Below are positions 26,846-34,671 of a stretch of DNA of 64,000 nt, in pieces. How positions within the stretch are numbered: the first letter of the stretch is position 1; each line of letters begins with the position of its first letter. Source of the DNA: CAZMCH01 sp964564735 (GTDB lineage Bacteria > Poribacteria > DTPJ01); contig CAZMCH010000006.1 of the NCBI GenBank assembly GCA_964564735.1, positions 17,725 through 81,724 of the forward strand, read 5' to 3'. The translations under genes were made by a program, and so were the position numbers. The notes below the pieces were generated by a model that did not search any database, was not told the DNA's origin, and saw only the letters and a program-made list of their open reading frames with translations.

Positions 26846-28006
26846 TTATTCCTCCTTTTGGATGAATTTAATTTTGACTTTTATCTCTGCTGATAGCCCT
26901 TCGTTTGGTGCTACAAGCATATTTTTGACTTTATATGGGATATTGATCTCTTTTTCTCCTGACAATTCTTTTGATTTAGATTTTACATTAATTAAAATAG
27001 ATTTTCCAGCAGAAATTTTAATATCATTTGGAAAAGATATTTCGGGCAATTCGCCATTAGCGACTAAATCAAGTGGAATATCGGATTTATTATATATCTC
27101 AAGTCTTGCTGAACCATCGCCCTTGATTGTAACTTGGGGATTGTAAACCTCAATCGAAGCATCAAAAATTGGTTTTAGATATTCTTCTTCTCCAATAAGC
27201 ATGTTTTGTGAATAAACAACAGTTCTTCGAGCAAAAAGAGCTTCCTTAATGGCTTCTGGTGTTTTTTCCTTTGCAAATACAAGGGTCATTGGTCGCATCT
27301 GGTTGTTATTTATATCGTATTCTAAGTCCATTGGGTCATGAACATCTGAATTACCAATCATAGTTAAATTTTTCTCAAGACACCATTTATGCGCTTCAGG
27401 ATAATATGATGTTCCATTGACCACCTCGATACCATGAAGCCAACCTTTTTTGTAAATATCCTCGTGTTCTGGATACCAAACACATTTTCCTTCAGGCTGT
27501 GGGAACGGAGGGTGATTCCAGAAGATAAATGCCCCCTGATCAAAAGCGGATTTTATTGAATCTTCCCATTTTTCAGTATCTAATGGGTTTACATCATTAA
27601 GAAATATTGCGTTGAAATGGCCGGGAGGCATACTCCTTGTTATTTCTGTTCCTTTGATAAGGATAAGGTTAAGAGAATCTGCAGTTGGTTTTGCAATCTC
27701 ATAAGGTCTATTGTGATTTTTTGGTATATCGTTTTTATGAGGTTGATATTCTATGTGATCAGTTATAGAAAAGGCGTCTAAACCATGATTCCAAATCTCT
27801 TTTGCTCGAATTGTTGGCCATACATTACCATCAGAGAAAACTGTGTGCATGTGAAAATCACATTTTAGGGTTTTATAGCCCGATATTTCTGGAATTCGGA
27901 ACTTTATCCTTTCTGCGGATTTAGCGTTGTTTAGTATGACTAATCCGAAGACAAAAATTAATAGGATTGTTATTAATAGGATTCTTTGAGCAATTTTTGC
28001 GAACAT
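26846..28006 (-). CDS. Exported PHP-domain phosphoesterase
   Basis: This 386-residue protein has an N-terminal signal peptide (about 1-31, ending AKSAE). The PHP metal centre follows: DFHMHTVFSDG, SITDHIEY, Glu in KGTEITRS, His in FIFWNHPPF and GNSDVHD. The C-terminal 110 residues look like an immunoglobulin-like beta domain, as in the Sb-PDE type of PHP proteins. The substrate is unknown; phosphodiester hydrolysis outside the cytoplasm is the likely role. AAGGAGG precedes the ATG. It is the first gene of a two-gene unit with the M48 protease. Confidence 0.87.
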   Translation of the reverse strand: MFAKIAQRILLITILLIFVFGLVILNNAKSAERIKFRIPEISGYKTLKCDFHMHTVFSDGNVWPTIRAKEIWNHGLDAFSITDHIEYQPHKNDIPKNHNRPYEIAKPTADSLNLILIKGTEITRSMPPGHFNAIFLNDVNPLDTEKWEDSIKSAFDQGAFIFWNHPPFPQPEGKCVWYPEHEDIYKKGWLHGIEVVNGTSYYPEAHKWCLEKNLTMIGNSDVHDPMDLEYDINNNQMRPMTLVFAKEKTPEAIKEALFARRTVVYSQNMLIGEEEYLKPIFDASIEVYNPQVTIKGDGSARLEIYNKSDIPLDLVANGELPEISFPNDIKISAGKSILINVKSKSKELSGEKEINIPYKVKNMLVAPNEGLSAEIKVKIKFIQKEE

Positions 28007-28292
28007 ATTTTCCTCCTTGATTCGTTATATTAAAGTGTCCTTTATTCGTGACGAATAAATTATATACTATTTCCAGAGAAAAATGATACAAAAAATGATA
28101 ACATGGTACCATGAAATAATATAACATTACATCATGGAAAATATCCAAATTTTTTGGAAACAGCATAATCACATTCTTTTTCATGCCTATATCCTCTTAT
28201 GATTTTTTCTACTATAATCTATTATTTTATCATAGAAGGATTTATTTGTCCGAACTTATGTCTGATCTTCAGGCTTTTTTATTGATCTTATG

Positions 28293-28330
28293 TTAAGAAA
28301 GTGTTAATATAATATTAATAAGCCTTAACA
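28293..28330 (+). promoter_or_regulatory. Candidate Pho box: four TTAANA hexamers at 10-11 base spacing
   Basis: TTAAGA (28293), TTAATA (28304), TTAATA (28315) and TTAACA (28325) form direct repeats at one helical turn. They lie 40-78 bases upstream of a Na/phosphate symporter and PhoU-like pair. PhoP boxes of Gram-positive bacteria have this form. The 364-base divergent gap holds no gene otherwise. Confidence 0.5.
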
Positions 28331-28370
28331 ATTTAGGCATAAAAAAATAAATAAACCATTGGGGGAATAG

Positions 28371-29528
28371 ATGGAAAATAACCATCCATTAAAAAAATAT
28401 AGCTCAATATTAAACTTGATTTTTTTCCTTTTTTTTCTTTATTTGTTCTTTATAAGTATTGAATTGATGGGAACTGCTTTTAAGGGATTAGGGAAAGGAT
28501 TTGCAGAAAAACTTATTTCAACAACATCTAATCCATTTATTAGTCTTTTTATAGGTTTATTATCTACAAGCATCGTTCAAAGCTCATCTTGCACAACTTC
28601 AATACTTGTTGGGATGGTGGCTTCTGGAACGATAACAATTCAAAATGCAATTCCCTTTGTTATGGGTGCAAATATAGGCACTACAATTACAAACACATTT
28701 GTATCAATGGGACACATAACAAGAAAACAAGAATTTGAAAGGGCATTTGCAGCAGGAGTAGTTCACGACTTTTTTAATATTTTATCTGTAATCTTGCTAT
28801 TACCATTACATTTAATTACACAAGTATTTATGGGAAAAGGCATCCTTCAAATTATGTCAGAGAAATTGGCAGATATTTTTATACATACAGAAGGCGTAAT
28901 TTTTCCAAGTCCGTTAAAAGTAATTGTAGAACCTTTTATAAAATTAATCTATGAAACTATTTTTCCTTCGATTCTTTCATTATTTATTAATAACCATTTA
29001 AATATTGTATTATCTATTTTTACACTTTTATTTTCATTGGCTATGTTATTTTTAGCATTATTATATATGGTGAAATTTATGAAAGCAACCATAATGGGAA
29101 AGGTAGAAAGTCTTTTTGATACATATATTTTTAAGACTCCTATAAGAGGCTTCTGTGTAGGTGCAATCCTCACAGGCACGATTCAGAGCAGTTCCGCAAC
29201 TACTTCATTGATAGTTCCTATGGTTGGAACTGGTATACTCAAAATAGAACAAATATATTCTTATACTCTTGGGGCAAATATTGGAACAACAATAACAGCC
29301 ATTCTTGCGTCATTGGTTACAGGTAGCAAACTGGCAATTACCGTTGCATTTGCTCATTTATGTTTTAATATATTAGGAACGTGTATATGGTATCCACTAC
29401 GAATAGTGCCAATAACGCTTGCAAAAAAGCTTGCGCAATTATCTACAAAATCTAAAAAATATGCTTTTATTTATGTAATTACAATGTTTTTTATAATACC
29501 GGGCTTGCTAATTTTGCTTACGAGGTAA
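28371..29528 (+). CDS. Na+/phosphate cotransporter family protein
   Basis: This 385-residue inner-membrane protein has eight or more membrane segments and two inverted PNaS repeats: STSIVQSSSCTTSILVG (about 63-80) and LTGTIQSSSATTSLIV (about 264-280). Each is followed by a GANIGTTIT motif. The QSSS loops form the phosphate and sodium site in this family. GGGGGA lies five bases before the ATG. The PhoU-like gene follows after seven bases. Confidence 0.92.
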   Translation: MENNHPLKKYSSILNLIFFLFFLYLFFISIELMGTAFKGLGKGFAEKLISTTSNPFISLFIGLLSTSIVQSSSCTTSILVGMVASGTITIQNAIPFVMGANIGTTITNTFVSMGHITRKQEFERAFAAGVVHDFFNILSVILLLPLHLITQVFMGKGILQIMSEKLADIFIHTEGVIFPSPLKVIVEPFIKLIYETIFPSILSLFINNHLNIVLSIFTLLFSLAMLFLALLYMVKFMKATIMGKVESLFDTYIFKTPIRGFCVGAILTGTIQSSSATTSLIVPMVGTGILKIEQIYSYTLGANIGTTITAILASLVTGSKLAITVAFAHLCFNILGTCIWYPLRIVPITLAKKLAQLSTKSKKYAFIYVITMFFIIPGLLILLTR

Positions 29529-29535
29529 AAACAAT

Positions 29536-30189
29536 ATGCTTAAGGAAATTTTAGAACTCTTTAAAAAAGAAGACCTTCTCAAGCAGGCTATGGACGAAGC
29601 AAATGAGATGTTTAATAAAGCGGAATTCATATTTAAAGCTGCGATGGAAATGGTTACAAGCTGTAAAGAATCAAATGTCGATATTTACGAAATAGATCAA
29701 GAAATAGACGATATGGAACTTGATGTGCGTCAAAAAGCAATAAAGCATCTTATACTTAACAGCAGAAAAGAAGATGTTGCCGCGACAATAGTCCTTACAG
29801 ATGCAGTTAGAGATATTGAAAGAATTGGAGATTACTCAAAGAGCATATATGAATTGTTAGATATTTGTCCAACAGAATTTATTGTTGGTAGTGAAGGGTT
29901 GGAACTTCTGGAAAACATAGAATCACAAATACAAGAAATATTTGCTCTTACTCGTGAAGCAAACAGAGATGGTGACATCCAAAAAGCCAAAAAGGTTATG
30001 GAAATGCAGTTGGAAATTGGCAAAGAATGTGATAAAATATTTGTGTATATGTCGCTAAAACCCGATCTAAAAAATGTTCATGCTGTAATATATGTCTTAC
30101 TTTCAAGATACCTAAAGCGTATTAGCTCTCATATAAAGAATATTGCAGCTAATATTGTTAATCCATTTCAGAGAATTGATCTTAAATAG
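29536..30189 (+). CDS. PhoU-domain protein
   Basis: This 217-residue all-helical protein has two PhoU-like repeats. Acidic metal-binding stretches are visible as DIYEIDQEIDDMELDVR and AVRDIERIGDYSKSIYE. It is probably a regulatory partner of the preceding Na/phosphate transporter, a pairing often seen as a transporter fused to PhoU. The repeat spacing is canonical. Confidence 0.87.
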   Translation: MLKEILELFKKEDLLKQAMDEANEMFNKAEFIFKAAMEMVTSCKESNVDIYEIDQEIDDMELDVRQKAIKHLILNSRKEDVAATIVLTDAVRDIERIGDYSKSIYELLDICPTEFIVGSEGLELLENIESQIQEIFALTREANRDGDIQKAKKVMEMQLEIGKECDKIFVYMSLKPDLKNVHAVIYVLLSRYLKRISSHIKNIAANIVNPFQRIDLK

Positions 30190-30218
30190 TTGAAAACTCG
30201 ATAAGAGGATTAAACTTT

Positions 30219-30800
30219 ATGAAAATACTTGGAATATCTGGTAGTCCTAATGAGAATGGTAACACATCTTATTCCGTTCAATATGCACTTGATACATTTA
30301 GTAAAGATGGTTCAGAAATTCGTTATATATCTCTTGCAAATAAAGATATACATCCCTGTATTGGCTGTTGGAGTTGCACAAAAACTGGCAAATGTAGATT
30401 TAATGATTATATGACAGAAATCATCGAAGCTATGCGCTGGTGTGATGCTCTAATTATTGGTTCGCCTGTATATTTTGGTCTTATAAATGGACAAACAAAA
30501 GTGATGATGGATCGTTGTGTCCCTCTCAGAGCATATAATAGTGCATTTGAAATGGCGGGAAAAGTTGGCGGAGGTATCTCTTGTGGTGCATTTAGAAACG
30601 GTGGGCAGGAATTAACCTTACAATGTATCCATACTTTTTTGCTTCAACAAAATATGATAACGGTATCCGATGGCTTTCCATATTCACATTCTGGGGCAAC
30701 AATCGTTGGAGATGCCAAAAATGACGAATTGGGATTAAAGACTATTGCAAATTTAGCAAAGAATATTAAGGAGATGCTCAGATTAACAAACAAATCATAG
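30219..30800 (+). CDS. Iron-sulfur flavoprotein, NADPH-dependent FMN reductase family
   Basis: This 193-residue flavodoxin-like protein has the FMN phosphate loop GISGSPNENGNTS at the start and the cysteine motif CIGCWSCTKTGKC near residue 48. The latter binds a [4Fe-4S] cluster in Isf-type flavoproteins. SPVYFGLINGQTK is the second flavin loop. Such proteins are common in anaerobes and shuttle electrons or reduce oxidants. Its last 19 bases overlap the start of the next gene. Confidence 0.9.
   Translation: MKILGISGSPNENGNTSYSVQYALDTFSKDGSEIRYISLANKDIHPCIGCWSCTKTGKCRFNDYMTEIIEAMRWCDALIIGSPVYFGLINGQTKVMMDRCVPLRAYNSAFEMAGKVGGGISCGAFRNGGQELTLQCIHTFLLQQNMITVSDGFPYSHSGATIVGDAKNDELGLKTIANLAKNIKEMLRLTNKS
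30768..30773 (+). promoter_or_regulatory. Ribosome binding site supporting an ATT start
   Basis: AAGGAG is located eight bases upstream of an in-frame ATT at 30782. An in-frame stop lies at 30767-30769 and no ATG, GTG or TTG occurs before 30851. Confidence 0.6.
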
Positions 30801-31849
30801 ATCAATTCATTCAAGATGGTATCGATAGAGGCATATTCCCTGGAGCTGTAGTGGGAATATATAAAGATGACGAAACAGGCTTTATAGAGGCTTATGGCAA
30901 TAGGCTGATTGTTCCCTATGAACTCCCAATGCTAAAAGATACTATCTTTGATCTTGCCTCTCTTACGAAACCCATTGCAACCGCTACTTCAATAATGATA
31001 TTAAAAGAAAAAAACGCATTATTCTCTTCCAAAAAAGGATTAAATGAGAATCTATCAAAATACCTACCTAATTTTACAAAAAGTGGAATAAATATATTTC
31101 ATCTTTTAACTCATACATCGGGTTTACCTGCATGGAAACCGCTATATATTGATGCAAAAGATATTAGTATTATTGATTATCTCAGTAATTTGCCATTGGA
31201 GTATGAAACAGGAACAAAGGTTGTATATAGCTGTTTAGGTTATATCTTGCTTGGGAAAATGATAGAAAAAATTACAGGTATCGGTCTTGATGAATTCGCA
31301 AAAAGAGAAATATTCTTACCATTAGGAATGAAAGATACTTTTTTCAATCCACCTGAAAACAGACGTAATGACTGTGCAGGTACAGAGGATTCAAACAGCT
31401 TTGAAAGGCGTATGACTAATTATCGTGATTATAAATGGCGTGAAGGCGTTGTGGTGGGAGAAGTGCATGATGAAAACGCCCATTTTCTTGGTGGAGTGTC
31501 TGGAAATGCAGGTTTATTCTCAACCGTGTCTGATTTGCTCAGATACTCTGCCATGTTAATTAATGGTGGTGAAAATATACTTTCCAATGAATCTGTAAAA
31601 GCTATTGCGACTAATCATACGCTTGGGCTTAATGATTCACGTAGTATTGGATGGCTGATATATCCAGATGGCACGCTTTATCATTCGGGCTTTACAGGAA
31701 CAGCGATTTGGATCAACCTAGAATATAGATCATCTGTAGCCCTGCTAACAAATAGAGTCCATCCTGACGCAACCAAAGAAGGCATCATAGGATTCCGTCA
31801 GAACTTTTATCGTTCTTTTATCAAACCATTTGTGTTTAGTTTGGAATAA
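30782..31849 (+). CDS. Beta-lactamase-family serine hydrolase, probable ATT start
   Basis: This 355-residue class C-like serine hydrolase or transpeptidase relative has SxxK as SLTKP, the tyrosine motif as YSC and HSGFTGT as the third box. The family N-terminal helix and GxFPGAVVGIYK are encoded upstream of the first canonical start (GTG 30851): the frame reads INKQIIDQFIQDG through IFPGAVVG. The only plausible start for this part is ATT 30782 behind AAGGAG. If GTG 30851 were used, the first strand would be lost. No signal peptide is seen, so the enzyme is probably cytoplasmic. Confidence 0.85.
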   Translation: MNKQIIDQFIQDGIDRGIFPGAVVGIYKDDETGFIEAYGNRLIVPYELPMLKDTIFDLASLTKPIATATSIMILKEKNALFSSKKGLNENLSKYLPNFTKSGINIFHLLTHTSGLPAWKPLYIDAKDISIIDYLSNLPLEYETGTKVVYSCLGYILLGKMIEKITGIGLDEFAKREIFLPLGMKDTFFNPPENRRNDCAGTEDSNSFERRMTNYRDYKWREGVVVGEVHDENAHFLGGVSGNAGLFSTVSDLLRYSAMLINGGENILSNESVKAIATNHTLGLNDSRSIGWLIYPDGTLYHSGFTGTAIWINLEYRSSVALLTNRVHPDATKEGIIGFRQNFYRSFIKPFVFSLE

Positions 31850-31871
31850 TATAGAAAAGGATAAATATTTT

Positions 31872-32126
31872 ATGGAATGTCGAATTGGTTGTGGTGCTTG
31901 CTGTATAGCCCCATCAATATCTTCTGCGATACCGGGTATGCTAAACGGGAAACTTGCAGGAGTGCGTTGTATTCAACTTACACAGGATAATAAATGCAAA
32001 TTATTTGGCAAACCAGAACGCCCCAAAGTCTGTCTTAGTCTTAAGCCATCAAAGGAAATGTGTGGATTGACAAATCAGGAAGCCTTATTGTGGTTAAATG
32101 AATTAGAAAAACTGACCATGCCATAG
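31872..32126 (+). CDS. YkgJ-family cysteine cluster protein
   Basis: This 84-residue protein has eight cysteines in the pattern CRIGCGACC, VRCIQL, NKCKLFG, PKVCLSL and EMCG, typical of small zinc- or iron-binding YkgJ proteins. The conserved motif IPGMLNGKLAGVRC is present. I use ATG 31872 behind AAAAGG. The upstream 14 residues of the open frame lie inside the previous gene. Function is unknown. It is the last gene before a convergent hpt; the short AT-rich gap has a weak hairpin. Confidence 0.85.
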   Translation: MECRIGCGACCIAPSISSAIPGMLNGKLAGVRCIQLTQDNKCKLFGKPERPKVCLSLKPSKEMCGLTNQEALLWLNELEKLTMP

Positions 32127-32172
32127 TAACCAAATAATAAATTTTAATTTTTGTTTCGTTTGTAAATTATTA

Positions 32173-32712
32173 TTAATTCGTATTGGCATCAAGTTTGGCG
32201 ATATATCTCAATCCTCGATATTGTTCTTTGAAGTCCAATCCATATCCTACAACAAAATTATCAGGCACATCAAATCCAATATAATCGGCATTTACATATT
32301 TTGCTCTGCGTGCTGGCTTGTTCAGTAAAACACAAGTCTTAATACTTGATGGTTTTTTTGACAAAAGGTAATCTTGCACATAAGATAGTGTTAATCCGCT
32401 ATCTATTATATCGTCAACAATAATAATACTTTTGTTCTCTATATTCGTTGTAATATCATGAACAAGATTTATTTTTCCTGAAGATTCCGTCTTGTTTCCA
32501 TAGCTTGATATTTGTATAAAATCTAGGTCAGCATTTAACTCCAAGCACCTCATTAAATCAGCAGTAAACACTAATGCCCCTTTTAATATACAAATCAGTA
32601 AAATATCAACGTTTTGATGCTCAAAGGAGATCTGCTTTCCAAGTTCCCTGACTCGTTGAAGAATATCTTGCTCTGAAAAAAGTATCTTGTCAATATTTGG
32701 TAGATTATTCAT
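32173..32712 (-). CDS. hpt: Hypoxanthine phosphoribosyltransferase
   Basis: This 179-residue purine salvage enzyme joins hypoxanthine or guanine to PRPP. The PRPP loop IIIVDDIIDSGLTL and the flexible loop SSYGNKTES are clear, with FDVPDNFVVGYGLDF at the base site. It lies 19 bases downstream of tilS, a classic tilS-hpt pair. Confidence 0.95.
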   Translation of the reverse strand: MNNLPNIDKILFSEQDILQRVRELGKQISFEHQNVDILLICILKGALVFTADLMRCLELNADLDFIQISSYGNKTESSGKINLVHDITTNIENKSIIIVDDIIDSGLTLSYVQDYLLSKKPSSIKTCVLLNKPARRAKYVNADYIGFDVPDNFVVGYGLDFKEQYRGLRYIAKLDANTN

Positions 32713-32731
32713 TATGATAAGTAACGGTCAA

Positions 32732-34129
32732 TTATAATAATAGCGGATTCTTTATATTGACCGTTACGATAAGTCTAGTTTTTGTTTCAGTTGTTATCTT
32801 AACTCTGTCACTTATTTTATAACCTATTATCCATAATATATTATTCCCATCAACTAGAATAGGAATATTATTACGAATTGATTTTGGTATCTTTTCATCA
32901 ATAAAAATATCTTTAATTTTCTTTGTTCCTGACATACTTAACGGTTGAAATTTATCACCATCTCGCCGACTACGAAGATAAATCTCTCCAGTAATTTTGT
33001 CATAATCAAAAGTTTTTTCATATATATTTTTAGAATATTCGAATTTATCCATCTGTTCTAGCTTTGTAATCACCGATAATCCTAATTCGGGAATATCCGT
33101 TACACCGGGAACTTTTATGAAATAATTATAATCTTCAATTTCTAATTGTCTATTTTCCATACGAATTATAAGATTTTCGTATGATTTTTCAGCGATTATT
33201 CCTCTTGGTAAGCTTATAGATTTCCCTGATTGTCTGTTATTTATTAAATCAAGTAAGTTTTTTATATGATCGAAATCATACCTTAACAAATCTCCAAGCA
33301 ATGATTCTATTGCTAATCTAAGTATTCTTCTTTGGATTGCTATATGTTGATTTTTGAAGATTGGTATATTTATTATTAAAGATTTTTTATCCTGTTTTAT
33401 GCAAGTATCCATCGCTTGTTTTGTTAAATCCGCCAAAAAATCATCATCTGCCCTTAAAATATCAGCGGTCTGTTGAAGAATATTTCTTATATTTGGGCTA
33501 TATTCATTTTCTATAAGTGGTAATAACTCATGCCTGATTTTGTTTCTTTCATATTCGGTGCTTAGGTTTGAAGAATCCCATCTAGGAGTTATATTTATGC
33601 TATCGAGGTATTCCTCAATTTCTTTTCTGCTTATCTCTATTAATGGTCTAATGTATTTATTATCACGTATTGGTGGAATCCCACTTAATCCCTGCGAACC
33701 TGAACCACGCAAAAGGCGCATTAAGACAGTTTCAACCTGATCGTCTGCGGTATGTCCCTGTGCCACTTTATTTGCTTTTGTTGCAAACATTACCCTTTCA
33801 TAAAAATCATATCTGATGCGCCTTGCCCCGCTTTCCAAAGATTCTTTTGACATTATCATCTCTTTGACATCAATGGATTCTACTGTTATTGGTATATTTA
33901 GTTTTTGTGCTTGTTCAATGACGAATTGTGCATCAGCATCAGATTCCTCGCCACGTAATTGATGATTAAGGTGCGCTATATGAAATGAACATTTTAACTC
34001 AGCCTGCAATTCATTCATCAGATACAAAAGCGCGATGGAATCGGGACCACCTGATATAGCAAGAATAATCTTTTCGTCAGGTAAGATCATGCGATATTTA
34101 TTTATTGTGTGTAATACTTTTATTTTCAA
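32732..34129 (-). CDS. tilS: tRNA(Ile)-lysidine synthase
   Basis: This 465-residue enzyme modifies cytidine 34 of tRNA(Ile) so that it reads AUA codons. The PP-loop AISGGPDSIALLYLM lies near residue 24, GHTADDQVET follows, and the C-terminal TilS domain includes RSRRDGDKFQPL. It begins at TTG 34129, with AAGG nine bases upstream. It is translated ahead of hpt. Confidence 0.94.
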   Translation of the reverse strand: MKIKVLHTINKYRMILPDEKIILAISGGPDSIALLYLMNELQAELKCSFHIAHLNHQLRGEESDADAQFVIEQAQKLNIPITVESIDVKEMIMSKESLESGARRIRYDFYERVMFATKANKVAQGHTADDQVETVLMRLLRGSGSQGLSGIPPIRDNKYIRPLIEISRKEIEEYLDSINITPRWDSSNLSTEYERNKIRHELLPLIENEYSPNIRNILQQTADILRADDDFLADLTKQAMDTCIKQDKKSLIINIPIFKNQHIAIQRRILRLAIESLLGDLLRYDFDHIKNLLDLINNRQSGKSISLPRGIIAEKSYENLIIRMENRQLEIEDYNYFIKVPGVTDIPELGLSVITKLEQMDKFEYSKNIYEKTFDYDKITGEIYLRSRRDGDKFQPLSMSGTKKIKDIFIDEKIPKSIRNNIPILVDGNNILWIIGYKISDRVKITTETKTRLIVTVNIKNPLLL

Positions 34130-34232
34130 ATTCTTATGCCTTTTCCAATATTTTCATAGGTTCTTAAACAAGTTATTATTGTGATTCTACAGCATATTAG
34201 CAACTGATGTTCTGTTTTTTGTCTGTTTTGAC

Positions 34233-34349
34233 TTAATTAGGTAAAGTTTGTGTATTCTTTCTTTCTTTCAAACGTGCATTTTTTTCTTTCTTGAGTATAT
34301 CTTCAAGTATTGAAATATCTTCTTTTATTTCTGTTAAAGCTTTATTCAT
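34233..34349 (-). CDS. Small charged helical peptide, hypothetical
   Basis: A 38-residue frame starting MNKALTEIKEDISILEDIL is rich in Lys and Glu and would form one amphipathic helix. GAAAGGAG stands just ahead of ATG 34349 at good distance. The ribosome site is one arm of an 8-bp hairpin with a 3-base loop (34356-34374), which could hide it. I recognise no family. It may be an unannotated small protein or chance. Confidence 0.35.
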   Translation of the reverse strand: MNKALTEIKEDISILEDILKKEKNARLKERKNTQTLPN

Positions 34350-34355
34350 TTGCAT

Positions 34356-34374
34356 CTCCTTTCTGTGAAAGGAG
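34356..34374 (-). promoter_or_regulatory. Hairpin masking the ribosome site of the small ORF
   Basis: CTCCTTTC and GAAAGGAG are perfect inverted repeats with a 3-base loop. On the minus strand the second arm is the ribosome site of the 38-residue frame. Confidence 0.45.
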
Positions 34375-34517
34375 TTTAATATATTTTATGTAATTTTTCA
34401 ATATGCTTGGTCACAAAAGCCTTATCTTGACATGTCTTATTTAATATAATATACTTTAGAACAAATTTGTTTATGATAGGTTTACCGTAATTATCGTTTT
34501 CATTCATTATATTCATT

Positions 34518-34621
34518 GTTCTAACAAGAATATATTTGATGAAGTTCTAACAAGAATATATTTGATGAAGTTCTAACAAGAATATATTTGATGAAGTTCT
34601 AACAAGAATATATTTGATGAA
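34518..34621 (+). repeat. Four perfect tandem copies of a 26-base unit
   Basis: The unit begins gttctaacaagaatatattt and is repeated four times without a mismatch over 104 bases. It ends about 50 bases before the fhs start codon. A 26-base period does not keep a reading frame, and each unit contains ATATATTTGATGAA. It could carry operator sites or simply be a slippage-prone array. Confidence 0.95.
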
Positions 34622-34671
34622 AAGTTTATTTACTTACACTAAAACTTTTGACATCTAATAGGAGAAAAATA

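Noticed and set aside
30851..31849. GTG 30851 as start of the serine hydrolase
   Set aside because: It would remove the conserved first helix and FPGAVVG strand that are encoded in frame just upstream behind a good ribosome site.
34518..34621. CRISPR array
   Set aside because: Repeats are directly adjacent without spacers, so this is a simple tandem repeat.
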